Assembly (NCBI GenBank): GCA_943704415.1
Contig: CALSCO010000636.1
Coordinates: 1-34,488 of the forward strand
Origin: Parvularia atlantis
Lineage: Eukaryota > Opisthokonta > Rotosphaerida
Direction of reading: 5' to 3'
DNA length: 34,488 bases
Part shown: piece after piece, positions 19,101 to 28,170 of the stretch
Position numbering within the stretch: position 1 is the stretch's first letter
Layout of the letters: every line of letters starts with the position of its first letter
The notes under the pieces: generated by a model
The model's input: only the letters and a program-made list of their open reading frames with translations
Told to the model about the DNA's origin: nothing
Databases searched by the model: none
Program-made: the position numbers and the translations under genes

Positions 19101-22100
19101 TGTACCCGCCCGCGAGCACCCTGCGCCACGCCGCGGTGAGCACGGCTGTTTTTTTTTTGGCCGGCATGCGCGCGGCCGCACTTGGTCTGCACGCGCAGAC
19201 TGGCCGACGAGCCAAAGTCCTCATCGGTCGTCTCGCTGCTCGCGTGTACAGCCGACAGCAGCCGACGCACGTTGAACGTGAGCACCTCGGCCTGCGGGAT
19301 GGTCGACGCTGCGCACAGCGCGAGGGCGGGTCAGGGTGGCTCGCGTGCGCGCCTCGCTCGCACGCACAGCGCGCCTCGGCCAGCACGGGCGTCGAGCGCA
19401 GCATCTCGGCGCTGTCGGCGCTGATGTCGCCGTCGATGTCCTGCAGCACGCTGCGGGTTGCGCGCTCAGTCACCACCTTACACGAATGAACGCATCGGCA
19501 GCCGCGCCACCTCAGACGCCCGTCGCAGCCACGGATGATCTCGGCGGCAAGGTGGCCCGACGCGCGCCGGTCGAGGTGGCCCGTGCCCATCTGTCGCGCG
19601 GTGCGTCAGCGCGGGAGCTGGTCCCGGCACATCACAGCGCGCACCTGCCAGACGTAGATGGTGCCGTCGAGGCACCGCGTGATCAGAAAGTCGTCGCGCG
19701 CGCGCCAGTGGATCGACACGATCGGGTACGGGTGCCCACCGAGCAGGTACACGCTGTACGATGGTGTCGTCAGAGCCGACAGCGGCCGGCGGCAGGCGGC
19801 CGGAAGCAGGCAGGCAGCGCGCGCACCACTTCATCTCGTCCAGCGAGAAGATGGCCAGGGCGTTGTCGCGGCCGATCGAGCACACGTGGCCACGCAGGCG
19901 CATGCCCGAGTCGCGCGGGAACATGACAAAGGCCGTCACCTCGCCCGTGTGCGGCAGGAACGTGTTGAGGAGGTCGCCGGTGCTGCGGAACACCGCCGCG
20001 CGCGGTCAGCCGGCCGCAGTGCACGAACGCGCGCGGCCGCACTCGATGTTCCACATGCGCACGGTCAGGTCGGTCGAGCCCGACATGAGGTAGTTCTTGT
20101 TGGGGATGTCGGGCGAGATGAAGCATGTGATCTTGGCTGCGCCCCGGGCCGCCGCGGTTGAGCCGCTGAGCGCGCACCACAGAGCAGCCACGCACCCTTG
20201 TGCCCACGCAGCACATTGATCGCGCGGCGCGCATCAACCGGTGTGCCAGCGCTGGCTGCGCTCGCGGGGCTGTTGGGCGTGAGCGGGGCGGGCGACTGGG
20301 GCGTCATGCGGCGGCCAAAGTTGTCGACTGCGGCGGCGGTGAGCGGTGGCGGGCGCGCACGGGTGGAGCCCCAAGCGCACTGAGGGTGACGCGGATGTCG
20401 CCGCTCGGGAAGCCCTGGACGAACCACTGCTCGCGGATCACGCTCACCGCCGACGGCACCTGATCCAGCGGGCGCCAGGACGTGTGCGTCGGGATCTGCC
20501 AAAGGCTCTGGATACCGGTCTCTGCCGGGCGGGTCGCGTCGCGTCAGGCACCATGCGCGCAGGCACCGTGCGCGCACGCACCCCACACGGGCTGCAGGCT
20601 CGTGGGGATGTGCACGCTCGCGTCCGGCCGCCCCGACGGCACGGACATGCTCCACATCGTCACGAGCGAGTCGGCCTTGGCGTTGACCGAGAACGCAACG
20701 ATCTTGTACAGCGCCGAGGGCGCCTCGCGGCCCGTCGCGGCGGCCGTGACGGCGTTGGCCAGCGTGACCTTGGCCGGGATCAAGTTGACAAACTGCGCGC
20801 GCGAGATCGGGTCGGCTGGCGCGCGCGAGCGTGAAACGTCAGCAGCACGCGGGAGGCGTCGGCACACGCGCACACCCTGCGCGCTTCGGTCCAGCGTGAG
20901 CAACAGCGTCGGGCGCGGCTGCGGGCTCTTCATCGCCATCTGGGCACGGCCTCGCCGCCCGGTGAGCCGAGCTAAGTGTGCGTCGGCGCGCCAACGCACC
21001 TGCGCCTGCATCTGCTCGCGCTTGCGCTCCTGCGCCGCACTGATCATGCCCTTGGCGGCGTACGCGACCGCAACACCGTCGCTGTACGTGAGCTGCGGCA
21101 GGCGGTACACGAACGCGCGGCCCTGCCGAAGCAGCGTCAGCGTACGGCGCCGATGCATCGTCATGCGCCGCGGCACCTGCGTGTTCCACAGCAGCAGCGT
21201 GTCCGTGTCAAGGAAGAGCATGCCCGCGAACGCCGGGGCGCCCTGGCGCGGCAGCGGCGGCCTCGACAGGGCCGGGCTGTCCTCGGCGTCGACCGCGGGC
21301 GGCACAACCGGCGAGTCGACCGGCGTGGACGCGAACGCGGCCGGGCGGATCTTGACGAGGACGCGGAACGTGCTCGCGTCGTAGATCTGCGCGCGCGCGC
21401 GCGCGCGTGCTCCTGCGTCGGCACGCCGTTTGGCACTGCGTGCGCGCACCTGGCACTGCGCGCGCGTGAGCACGACGAGCATGGCGCGGTTGAACGGGTT
21501 GATCGACATGTCGAGCGCGTCAAACACCTGCGCGGCGGGCAGCAGCGACATCAGCGCCAGGCGTGCACAATCCCATCTTGCGCAGAGAGTAACGCACGTC
21601 GACGCGCTGCTCGCGCACAGGCATCATGTCGCGCTTGTCGAGCGCCTCCTGCAGCGGCCACGAGCGCAGCGTGCCGTCGACGGTGAGCGTGAAGAGGAAG
21701 TCGGTGTTTTGCGAGGCGATCTCTGCGGGCGGCGGGCGCGCTGCTCAGGCGGGCGCGTGCCGCGGCAGGCAGAGGTGCGCGCACTGAGTGCCTGGATGCT
21801 GCCGTGGATGACCCAGCTCGGCTGCGATAGCGTGGCGACGACCTGCGACGTGCGCATGAGCACGCTGTCTGCGCCATCCGCGCGCAGTGCATGCCTCAAG
21901 CGTGGCCAGGTCGAGCACGAGCGCGTCGGTGCTGTTGCCGCAGACGAGGACCTGCTTGCCGTTGCCCTATGTTGCGTCCGTCAGGCCGTCAGCGCGTCTG
22001 CGCCCGCCGTGCCGCGTCACGACGCACGAGCAGCAGCAGGTGCCGCGGCTGCGACGGGAAGACGCGGTGGCTGATGTTGAGGCACTGGCCGTCGTCGAGG

Positions 22101-22517
22101 CTCCAGACGGCGACGGTGCTGTCGCGCGGCGGCGACGCGTGAGTGCGGGCTGCGAGCGCACGGACGGGGCGGGCGGCCGCGCACCCGTCCTCCGAGGCCG
22201 ACACGACGACGTCGAGCTCGCTCGCGTCGGCCTCAAGGTGGCACTGCAGCAGCGCGGTCACGGGCGCCGTGTGGCCGAGCAGCAGCACGCGCGGGCTCAG
22301 CTGACACGGCGACGCGCGCGCGTGAACCGACACGAGCGGGCGCGGGGGGCCGAGCGCGACGCACAAAGGCCGTGTCGAGCCCGCCCTTGACGCGCCACAG
22401 CCACAGGTGCCCGAACGGCGAGCCCGTGACGAGGCCGTGCCCGTCGGCCAGCAGGCGCGCGCGCGCGACCTCGTGCCGCAGCGTGCCGAGCCAGCCCGCC
22501 AGTACACAGGTCGTCAT
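16118..22517 (-). CDS. WDR7/rabconnectin-3beta homologue (V-ATPase regulator)
   Basis: The family pairs with DMXL/rabconnectin-3alpha to promote V-ATPase assembly and endolysosomal acidification. I resolve 37 exons: 22365-22517, 22185-22300, 22028-22118, 21895-21966, 21785-21842, 21598-21722, 21450-21527, 21000-21386, 20876-20939, 20582-20815, 20381-20521, 20196-20327, 20043-20136, 19830-19982, 19645-19753, 19511-19590, 19368-19450, 19182-19308, 18874-19120, 18746-18822, 18560-18693, 18286-18510, 18136-18229, 17960-18075, 17797-17898, 17688-17744, 17573-17629, 17446-17521, 17309-17388, 17222-17251, 17110-17165, 16934-17050, 16755-16878, 16573-16697, 16443-16519, 16292-16389, 16118-16236. All phases agree (1,435 aa; human 1,490). 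N-terminal WD40 repeats (VVSASEDGTVAVWSL, YLMSGSTDLTVRMWNID) precede a helical middle (CTDLLGRGYTVWAK). C-terminal WD repeats follow (LALGTLDGCVILYDVRTGT). Introns 21843-21894, 18823-18873 and 18511-18559 have GC donors. The Ser/Gly-rich exons 17309-17744 are the least certain. Confidence 0.93.
19149..19158. repeat. T10 homopolymer in a WDR7 intron
   Basis: Ten thymines on the plus strand lie inside WDR7 intron 19121-19181 (A10 on the coding strand). It is one of only three long A/T homopolymers in this GC-rich window. The others are at 10079-10090 and 30432-30444. Confidence 0.9.
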
Positions 22518-22541
22518 GGTCAGTTGTGCGTCCAACGCTAG
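22518..22541. promoter_or_regulatory. 24-bp divergent WDR7/KIAA1143-like spacer
   Basis: The start codons of WDR7 (minus) and the DUF4604 gene (plus) are only 24 bp apart. No promoter motif is visible. The plus side ends TAG directly before the ATG, so a 5' UTR intron reaching into the WDR7 first exon is possible. Confidence 0.5.
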
Positions 22542-23262
22542 ATGGACCGGCTACGAGACGGCGGCGGCGGCGGCGCGGCGGGCGGCTCGGGCAAGTCGAC
22601 GTACCGGTTCCGGCAAAGCCTGCAGTTCGTCGACCAGGTGCCCGACTTCCTCAAGGGCCTGGTGCAGCCGCGGCGGCCGCCGCCCGGCGAGGGCGGCGAC
22701 GACGACGACGGTGCGCGCGGAGCACGACGACGCGACCACGGCGCGGCCTGACACAACGAGCGCGCTGCCAGAGCCCGGCGCGCGCAAGCCGGGGCCGCCG
22801 GGGCCACCGGGGCCGCCGGGGCCGCCGGGCGGGGACGAGGACGACGACGCGCGGCCCGAACGCGAGGACGAGGCGCCGCAGGTGGTCGTGCTGACGGCCG
22901 GCGACCTGAGCAAGGAGCAGGCCGAGGCACTGCGTGCGCGCTCGCGCGGCTGCCGTGCCGAGCGGGCGGCTGAGCCGGCGGGCCACGCAGGCGACGTGCC
23001 CGTGTACAAGCCTGGCAAGCTCAGCGGCGGCGCGACCGTGGCGTCGGCCGCGACCGAGGCCGCGTCCGGGCAGCACGTCTTTCGCCGGCGCGCGGCGGCG
23101 CCCAGCGAGGCGGACAAGGCACCGAGCAAGGAGGCTGCTGCTGCTGCGGCGGCGGCGACGAAGCGGCCGGCCGGCGCGGGCGGGACAGGGGCGGCGTCAG
23201 GGTCGGGGTCGGGGCCAGCGAAGAAGCCACGCCCCACTCTGTCTTTCGACCCTGAGAGCTGA
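22542..23262 (+). CDS. KIAA1143-like (DUF4604) protein
   Basis: The family is conserved in eukaryotes but poorly characterised; nuclear location is inferred from its basic and acidic tracts. Exons 22542-22710, 22772-22933 and 22991-23262 encode 200 aa (human KIAA1143 has 154). Shared blocks are the N-terminal YRFRQSLQFVDQVPDFLKG, the acidic DEAPQVVVLTAGDLSKEQ (human has DEQPQVVVLKKGDLSVEE) and the C-terminal TLSFDPES. Insertions specific to this gene are a collagen-like GPPGPPGPPGPPGG run and an Ala-rich linker. The second intron (22934-22990) is a multiple of three without stops, so retention would not break the frame. The stop lies 7 bp before the SRP14 start. Confidence 0.85.
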
Positions 23263-23269
23263 CTGGACG

Positions 23270-24004
23270 ATGGGCCGGCTCGACAACGACCAGGCACGCC
23301 ACCGCACACGCGCACGCCACCGCCCTCGCTGAGCCGCGCACGCGCGCCGCGTCGGCAGTTCCTCGCGCAGCTGGCCAAGCTGTACGAGCGCACAAAGCTC
23401 AAGGGCACGGTCTTCGTGACGACCAAGCAGGGTACGTGCGACGCGACATCACCGGCGTCTGCGCCGTGCCGACACGCCGCGCCGCCGCCGCGCCGCCGCC
23501 GCACTCAGCCGTCCAGTTCCTCAAGAAGGCCGACCGCGCCGAGGCCGGTGGGCCCAAGGTCGCGCCGCTGGTGCCCGGGGCGGTGCTGGTGCGGGCGACG
23601 TGCGGCAGCACCAAGATCTCGACCGTGGTGCGTCGCCCGCCGGCCCGCGCCCGCGCCGCCGCAGCCCACCCCGCTGATGCGCCCGCCGCGCCTGCGCGCA
23701 GGTGCCGCAGGCGAACCTCTTCCGCTTTCACAACGCGTACATGGCCGTGGTCAAGCAGCACATGACGTCGCTCAAGAAGAAGGAGCGCAAGGCGCGCAGC
23801 AAGAAGGGCGCGGCGGGCGCGAGCGGCAGCTCCGAGACGACGGCGGGGCCAGCAGGCGCGGGCAAGGACGCAGCAGCACCACCGGCGGCAGCATCAGCAG
23901 CAGCAGCAGCGGCCGCGGCGGGCAGCAAGAGTCCCTCGACGGCCGCCGTCAAGAGCCCGCAGGCCAAGGCGTCCAAGAGCGCGGCGCGCACGGCCAAGCC
24001 CTGA
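23270..24004 (+). CDS. SRP14: Signal recognition particle 14 kDa subunit
   Basis: SRP14 binds the Alu domain of SRP RNA with SRP9 and mediates elongation arrest during ER targeting. Exons 23270-23293, 23359-23431, 23509-23627 and 23702-24004 encode 172 aa. The start MGRLDNDQFLAQLAKLYER aligns with human MVLLESEQFLTELTRLF. Also visible are GTVFVTTKQ, LVRATCGSTKISTVV and FRFHNAYMAVVKQHM with the basic KKKERKARSKK. The last 60 residues are an Ala/Ser/Lys tail, reminiscent of the Ala-rich tail of primate SRP14. The first exon is only 24 nt and its intron (23294-23358) has a GC donor (CAG|GCACGC). Translation begins 7 bp after the upstream stop codon. Confidence 0.95.
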
Positions 24005-24130
24005 CACGCGCGCGGCGGCGGCCGACAATGCCGCCGCTGCTTGCTGCTCTCTGTCGCTCTGTGCGGCGGACTGCGGAAGAAAAGCGTCGTCGTGGCTTGG
24101 CTGTACATCGCGTGCGGGGTGGGCGCGGCC

Positions 24131-25023
24131 TCAGAGGATGACGCAGCACTCGTTCTGCTTCTTGGCCTCGGTGTAGAACTTCTTGGAGCTGAAGCTGAGG
24201 TCGTTGGACTTGGCGATGAGGTCGTCCAGCTTCTCGTGGCGCAGCATCAGCTGGTCGAGCGTCTGGACCTGCGGCGTGCCGTCGCGGGCGGTGAGCGCGC
24301 TCGGGCAGAGGCCGCGTGTGGCCGCGCGCCACACGCACCAGCACTTCCTTCGTGTCGTCTAGGTCCTTATGCACCCTGGTGATCGGGTCGGCCGTGAGCG
24401 GGTCCTGGTACTTGACCAGGTACGTCTTAAGCGACGGGAGCGCCGTGGTGGCGGCGGTCTTCCACGCGCCCGACGGGTACCTGCGCGCCGTCCACTCAGC
24501 ACACGGCGTGCCAGACGGACGCGCGCACTTGTCCGTGAACTCGTCGAGCACGCGGCCGAGCAGAGAGAACGCGACGCTGCACGAGCGCGTCACGCCCGGG
24601 GCCCACGCGCACGGCCGCAGCCGCGCACCGCGTGTGGTACTCGCTGTCGCACGCCGCGACGCCGCACAGCCCGTCCGAGCGCGCGTACGCGTGCAGCATG
24701 TACGCTGCTCGCGCGCATCAGCACAATGTGCGCACAGGGCGGCGCGACGACGGCGCACCGTCCTGCCGGACCGACACGCGCTGCCCCGGCTGAGCGCGCT
24801 CGGCGACGGTCTTGGACGTGAACGTGATGAACTCCTGCACACTGGCGGCGGCGGCGGCAGTGGCGGCGGCGACGGGTCAGGCAGTGTCGACGTGGCGGTC
24901 GGCGGTCGGCGCGCACTTGGCCCGCGTGAAGAAGTTGAAGGACGACAGGTCCGACTCGCACGCGAGCACGCGTGCATTCCCGGGCGCGACGGTGCTGACG
25001 ATCGACAGCGCGAAGAGCTTCAT
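24131..25023 (-). CDS. YKT6: YKT6 R-SNARE
   Basis: YKT6 is a lipid-anchored longin R-SNARE that acts in ER-Golgi, endosomal and autophagosome fusion. Exons 24917-25023, 24759-24841, 24629-24704, 24529-24576, 24339-24480 and 24131-24268 encode 197 aa, matching the usual 198. The longin domain begins MKLFALSIVS and contains SDLSSFNFFTRANVQEFITF and RVAFSLLGRVLDEF in spliced form. The SNARE motif includes HKDLDDTKEVL and LMLRHEKLDDLIAKS with the zero-layer Arg replaced in register by the family pattern. The C-terminus NECCVIL has the double cysteine: the proximal one for palmitoylation, CVIL for prenylation. All five introns are GT-AG. It diverges from the aquaporin. Confidence 0.97.
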
Positions 25024-25462
25024 GGCCGCACGCGCGCCCCGTGTACCGGTCTGCGTTGCGCGCGCGCGCCGGTCAGTGCGTGCGCGGCCATGCTGCGTCG
25101 CGCGGGAAGCCAGCTTGGCTGGAATCGAACAGGTTTGGAGCGCCCATCCGATCTCCGCTCGCTCCCCCTCGCCTCGCCTCGCTCTCTCCTGCCGCTGCTC
25201 GCTGCCGCTTCTCGCCATTGCCGCCGCTGCCGCTGGTGCTGCTGCTGGTGCTGCATCGACGTGCGCGCGTTGCGGCCCGCTGCGCGCTGCCCAACGCGAG
25301 ACGCGCGCGCCCCACGTGCCAATCTCACGCCCGGCGCACGCCGTCCCGCCGCCAGGCACGACCGCGACTCGCCCGCCGCGTGGGCAGCAGCAGCACCCCC
25401 CGCCTCCCGGAGCGCCGCACACCGCCTGTCGTACCGCCAGCCCGGGCCCGCGAGCCAGCACG
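25024..25462. promoter_or_regulatory. 439-bp divergent YKT6/aquaporin intergenic region
   Basis: This is the longest divergent gap in the window. It has no gene. From about 25145 to 25260 the plus strand is pyrimidine-rich with CTCGC and CTGCCG repeats, followed by GC-rich sequence up to the aquaporin ATG. Both promoters must lie here. No TATA box is seen. Confidence 0.6.
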
Positions 25463-26579
25463 ATGTCGTTCATTGTCAAGTTCCTCGACTTTATGGGGCT
25501 CAAGGTGCCCATCGTCTACGACAAGGAAGACGACCACTGGCAGTCGCTCTGGCGGTGCTCGCTGGCCGAGTTCTTCGGCACGCTCATCTTCGTCTTCCTC
25601 GGCACGGCCTCGGTCACGTCGGCGGTCAACTCGGCCCCGAGCACCGGCGACGCCTACGACCAGGCCGCGTTCGTCATGTCGGTCGCGTTTGCCCACGGCT
25701 TCGCCATCGTCATCAGCATCTACTCGATCGGTGAGATCTCCGGAGGTGCGCCGAGGGCCTGCCGTGGCTGTGGCCGCCGCCGCCGCTGCTGCGTGATGCT
25801 CACACCGCCCGGTGCGCGCGCAGGCAACATCAACCCGGCCGTGACGTGGGCCCTGACAATCACGCGCAAGATCTCGGTCGTGCGCGGCCTGTGCTACGTG
25901 ATCGCGCAGCTGCTCGGCGCCATCCTCGCGTCGCTCGTGCTGCAGAGCCTCCTGCCGCCGACGATCGAGGCCCGTGACGGCCTGGGCTGCCACGGCCTGC
26001 ACTCGGCGATCACGTCGGGCACGGGCCTGCAGTTTGAGATCACGCTCACGTTCATCTTCATCTTTGTCGTCTTCGCCACGGCCATCTCGCCCTTTGTCGG
26101 CAAGATGGCCCCCGTCAGCGGTGCCGAGTACGGCCCGGGTAAGCTCACACCGCTCGTGCTCGGCCTGACCATCCTCGTCCTGCACCTCGTCGGCGTGCCC
26201 TTCACCGGCGCGTCCATGAACCCGGCGCGCTCGTTCGGCCCGGCCGTCGTCGCGGGCTGCTGGACCGACCACTGGGTGTACTGGGTCGGACCGATCATCG
26301 GCTCGACCTCGGCCTCGATCCTCGCCCACATCTTCTTCCTCTCGGCGCCCGAGGATGTCGCGCGAGTCTTCGCCATCACGCGCGGCGACCAGCGCCTGGC
26401 CGACTCGCACCGGCAGCCCGGCATGGCCGCCTCGGGCAACAACAACGACGGCGTGACCATGCAGGTGCGCGCACAACCCGCGCGGCCCGGGGGGCCGCTC
26501 TGCTCACCCGCGAACCGCCGCCCAGGCCGTCTCGTCCGGCGGCAACCCGTACATCCAGCACCTGGATGATGAGGAGTGA
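25463..26579 (+). CDS. Orthodox aquaporin (water channel)
   Basis: A major intrinsic protein forming a membrane water pore. Exons 25463-25745, 25824-26464 and 26526-26579 encode 325 aa with six membrane spans. The first NPA box (SGGNINPAVTWA) is created across the splice junction of intron 25746-25823. The second is GASMNPARSFGP. The aromatic/arginine filter appears to be Phe (TM2), His in VLHLVGVPF, a small residue, and Arg in NPARS. That is the water-selective type rather than an aquaglyceroporin. Hydrophilic N- and C-termini are cytosolic. The C-terminus is acidic (QHLDDEE). The start was chosen at MSFIVKF because longer upstream frames are unconserved. SAP30BP follows after 26 bp on the same strand. 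Confidence 0.96.
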
Positions 26580-26605
26580 TGTCCGTACGCGCTGTTTGGC
26601 CGTTC

Positions 26606-28116
26606 ATGTCCTTGGTTGCCGGGTACGACGACGACGACGAGGCCGACCCGGGGCCCGGGCGCGACGCGCTGCCGGCCGCGCCCCGACCGCACCGCCCGGC
26701 CGCGGGCGTGTCGTCGCCGAGCCACGGTGGCGGCGCCCGCGTCCCGTCGCGCCCGGCGTCCGGTGCGCGGCCGCTATGCTGACGGTTGCGGACGCGGCCA
26801 ACCTGACGTGCACCACGCGCGCCAGTCGCCTCGCTCGTCTCGTACGACGCGCCCGACGACGACGACGTCGACGCCGACGCCGACGCCGACGTGGCGAGCA
26901 CGAGCACGGCGAGCCTGCGCGCGGCCGTCGCGGCCGTCAACGTCGCCGCCCCGACCGCGCGCTCCAAGCCGGCCGTATCGTTCGCGCCGCGCGAGGGCGG
27001 CGGCGGCAACAGCGTCGGCGGCGGCGCACTGACGGCCATGGGACTCGTACGGCGCGCCAACGACGGCGGCAGCAGCAGGAGCAGCTCGCCCGACGTGGGC
27101 GCGGCCGCGCTGCGCAAGGCACGTCGTGCCGTGTCTGCCGCGCCGTGTGTGAGCTCACACACGGCACGCAGGCCCCGTCCGGCCTGCGCAACGTCACCGG
27201 CGCCCCGGCCTGGGCCGACAGCGGCTCGCCGTCCGACCTGCCGCCGCTGCCACCGCCGGCCGCGCCCGCGCCGAGCGAGAGCGTGATGGTCGCGGTGCTG
27301 CCGCGCATCGGCGAGATGCAGCTGCCGCCCGAGACGACGCGCGTGTTCACGGACGACGAGCTGGTGCGCCGCCGCTCGTGCGTGCGTGCGCCTGCAGCCC
27401 GCGCTGAGCCGTGCGCCGCCGCCAGCGCGCCATCCCGCTGTACTCGAAGCGCCTGACCAACCAGACGGTTATCGAGTACCTACAAGGCTCGCTCTCGCCC
27501 GCCCCAGCGCCCACCGCCAGACACGACTGACTGGCTGACCGGTGCGCACGCGCAGGCCTCAAGAGCTTCCGCAACCCAAACATCTACGCCAAGCTGATTG
27601 AGGTGTACGAGCTGGACGAGTTTGGGTCCAACTACCCGCGCGAGCGCTTCGACCCGAAGGCCATCCCCGACGGCACGTACTACGAGCAGCTGGGTACGCC
27701 TGACGGCACGCACGCGAGATGCCGGGCCGACCCGTGCGCGCGTGCCGCAGCCGAGCAGCAGAAGCGTCGCTCCGAGCAGAGGGAGAAGGAGCGTCTGGCG
27801 CGTGCGCGCACCGAGATCGCCTTCGTGTCCTCCTCGGCCACGAACACCGCACCCGCACCCTCTGCCGCGTCCGCGGGAGGGTCCGGCCTCAGCGCAGGTG
27901 TGCCCAGTGCTGCCCGTGCGCATAGCGCACGCGGACTGGCTGACGGTCTGGCGCGCGGCAGACGTGGCGTCGGCTGCGATCGCGGCCGCCAGGCTCGTGG
28001 CACAGCGCGCACGCGGCATTGTCCCACCCGCGGACGACGGCAAGCGCCCGGCCCCGCCCCCGGCCAGCAGCAAGTGGGACCAGCAGGGGCCCAAGAAGCC
28101 GCGCATCAACCTCTGA
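26606..28116 (+). CDS. SAP30BP/HCNGP-like protein
   Basis: HCNGP-domain nuclear proteins (human SAP30BP) act in transcriptional repression and splicing of short introns. Exons 26606-26762, 26826-27118, 27172-27363, 27426-27486, 27556-27693, 27751-27897 and 27962-28116 encode 380 aa. An acidic N-terminus (VAGYDDDDEAD, DAPDDDDVDADAD) precedes the HCNGP domain: IPLYSKRLTNQTVIEYLQG, FRNPNIYAKLIEVYELDEFG, SNYPRERFDPKAIPDGTYYE. A basic helix (KRRSEQREKERLARART) and a tail ending KWDQQGPKKPRINL follow. Introns 27119-27171 (AAG|GCACGT) and 27487-27555 (AAG|GCTCGC) have GC donors. The donor of the third intron could be 27364 or a few codons later. An upstream in-frame ATG at 26576 overlaps the aquaporin stop. 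Confidence 0.9.
27142..27165. repeat. 24-nt perfect palindrome in a SAP30BP intron
   Basis: GCCGTGTGTGAG is followed directly by its exact reverse complement (27142-27165). It lies inside the 53-nt GC-AG intron 27119-27171 and contains the CTCAC branch-like motif. Folded in RNA, the hairpin would bury that motif. Confidence 0.85.
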
Positions 28117-28170
28117 AGACGAACACGAGGCGCTGTACATCGCACAGAAGTTTGCCTGTTCACCGCCGCC

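Noticed and set aside
21528-21597. Apparent frameshift in WDR7 after the sixth exon
   Set aside because: It disappears when a standard 70-nt GT-AG intron (donor GAC|GTGCGT, acceptor GCGCAG) is used. The downstream frame then matches WDR7.
21723-21784. A further GC donor (CAG|GCACTC) in WDR7
   Set aside because: The phase fits only the GT donor 7 nt downstream, so it was counted as GT-AG. The same check moved two other tentative WDR7 GC calls (near 19367 and 19510) to GT.
25121-25130. tRNA B-box-like GTTCGATTCC on the minus strand
   Set aside because: The flanking bases cannot form a T-arm stem, and no A box or acceptor stem is present.
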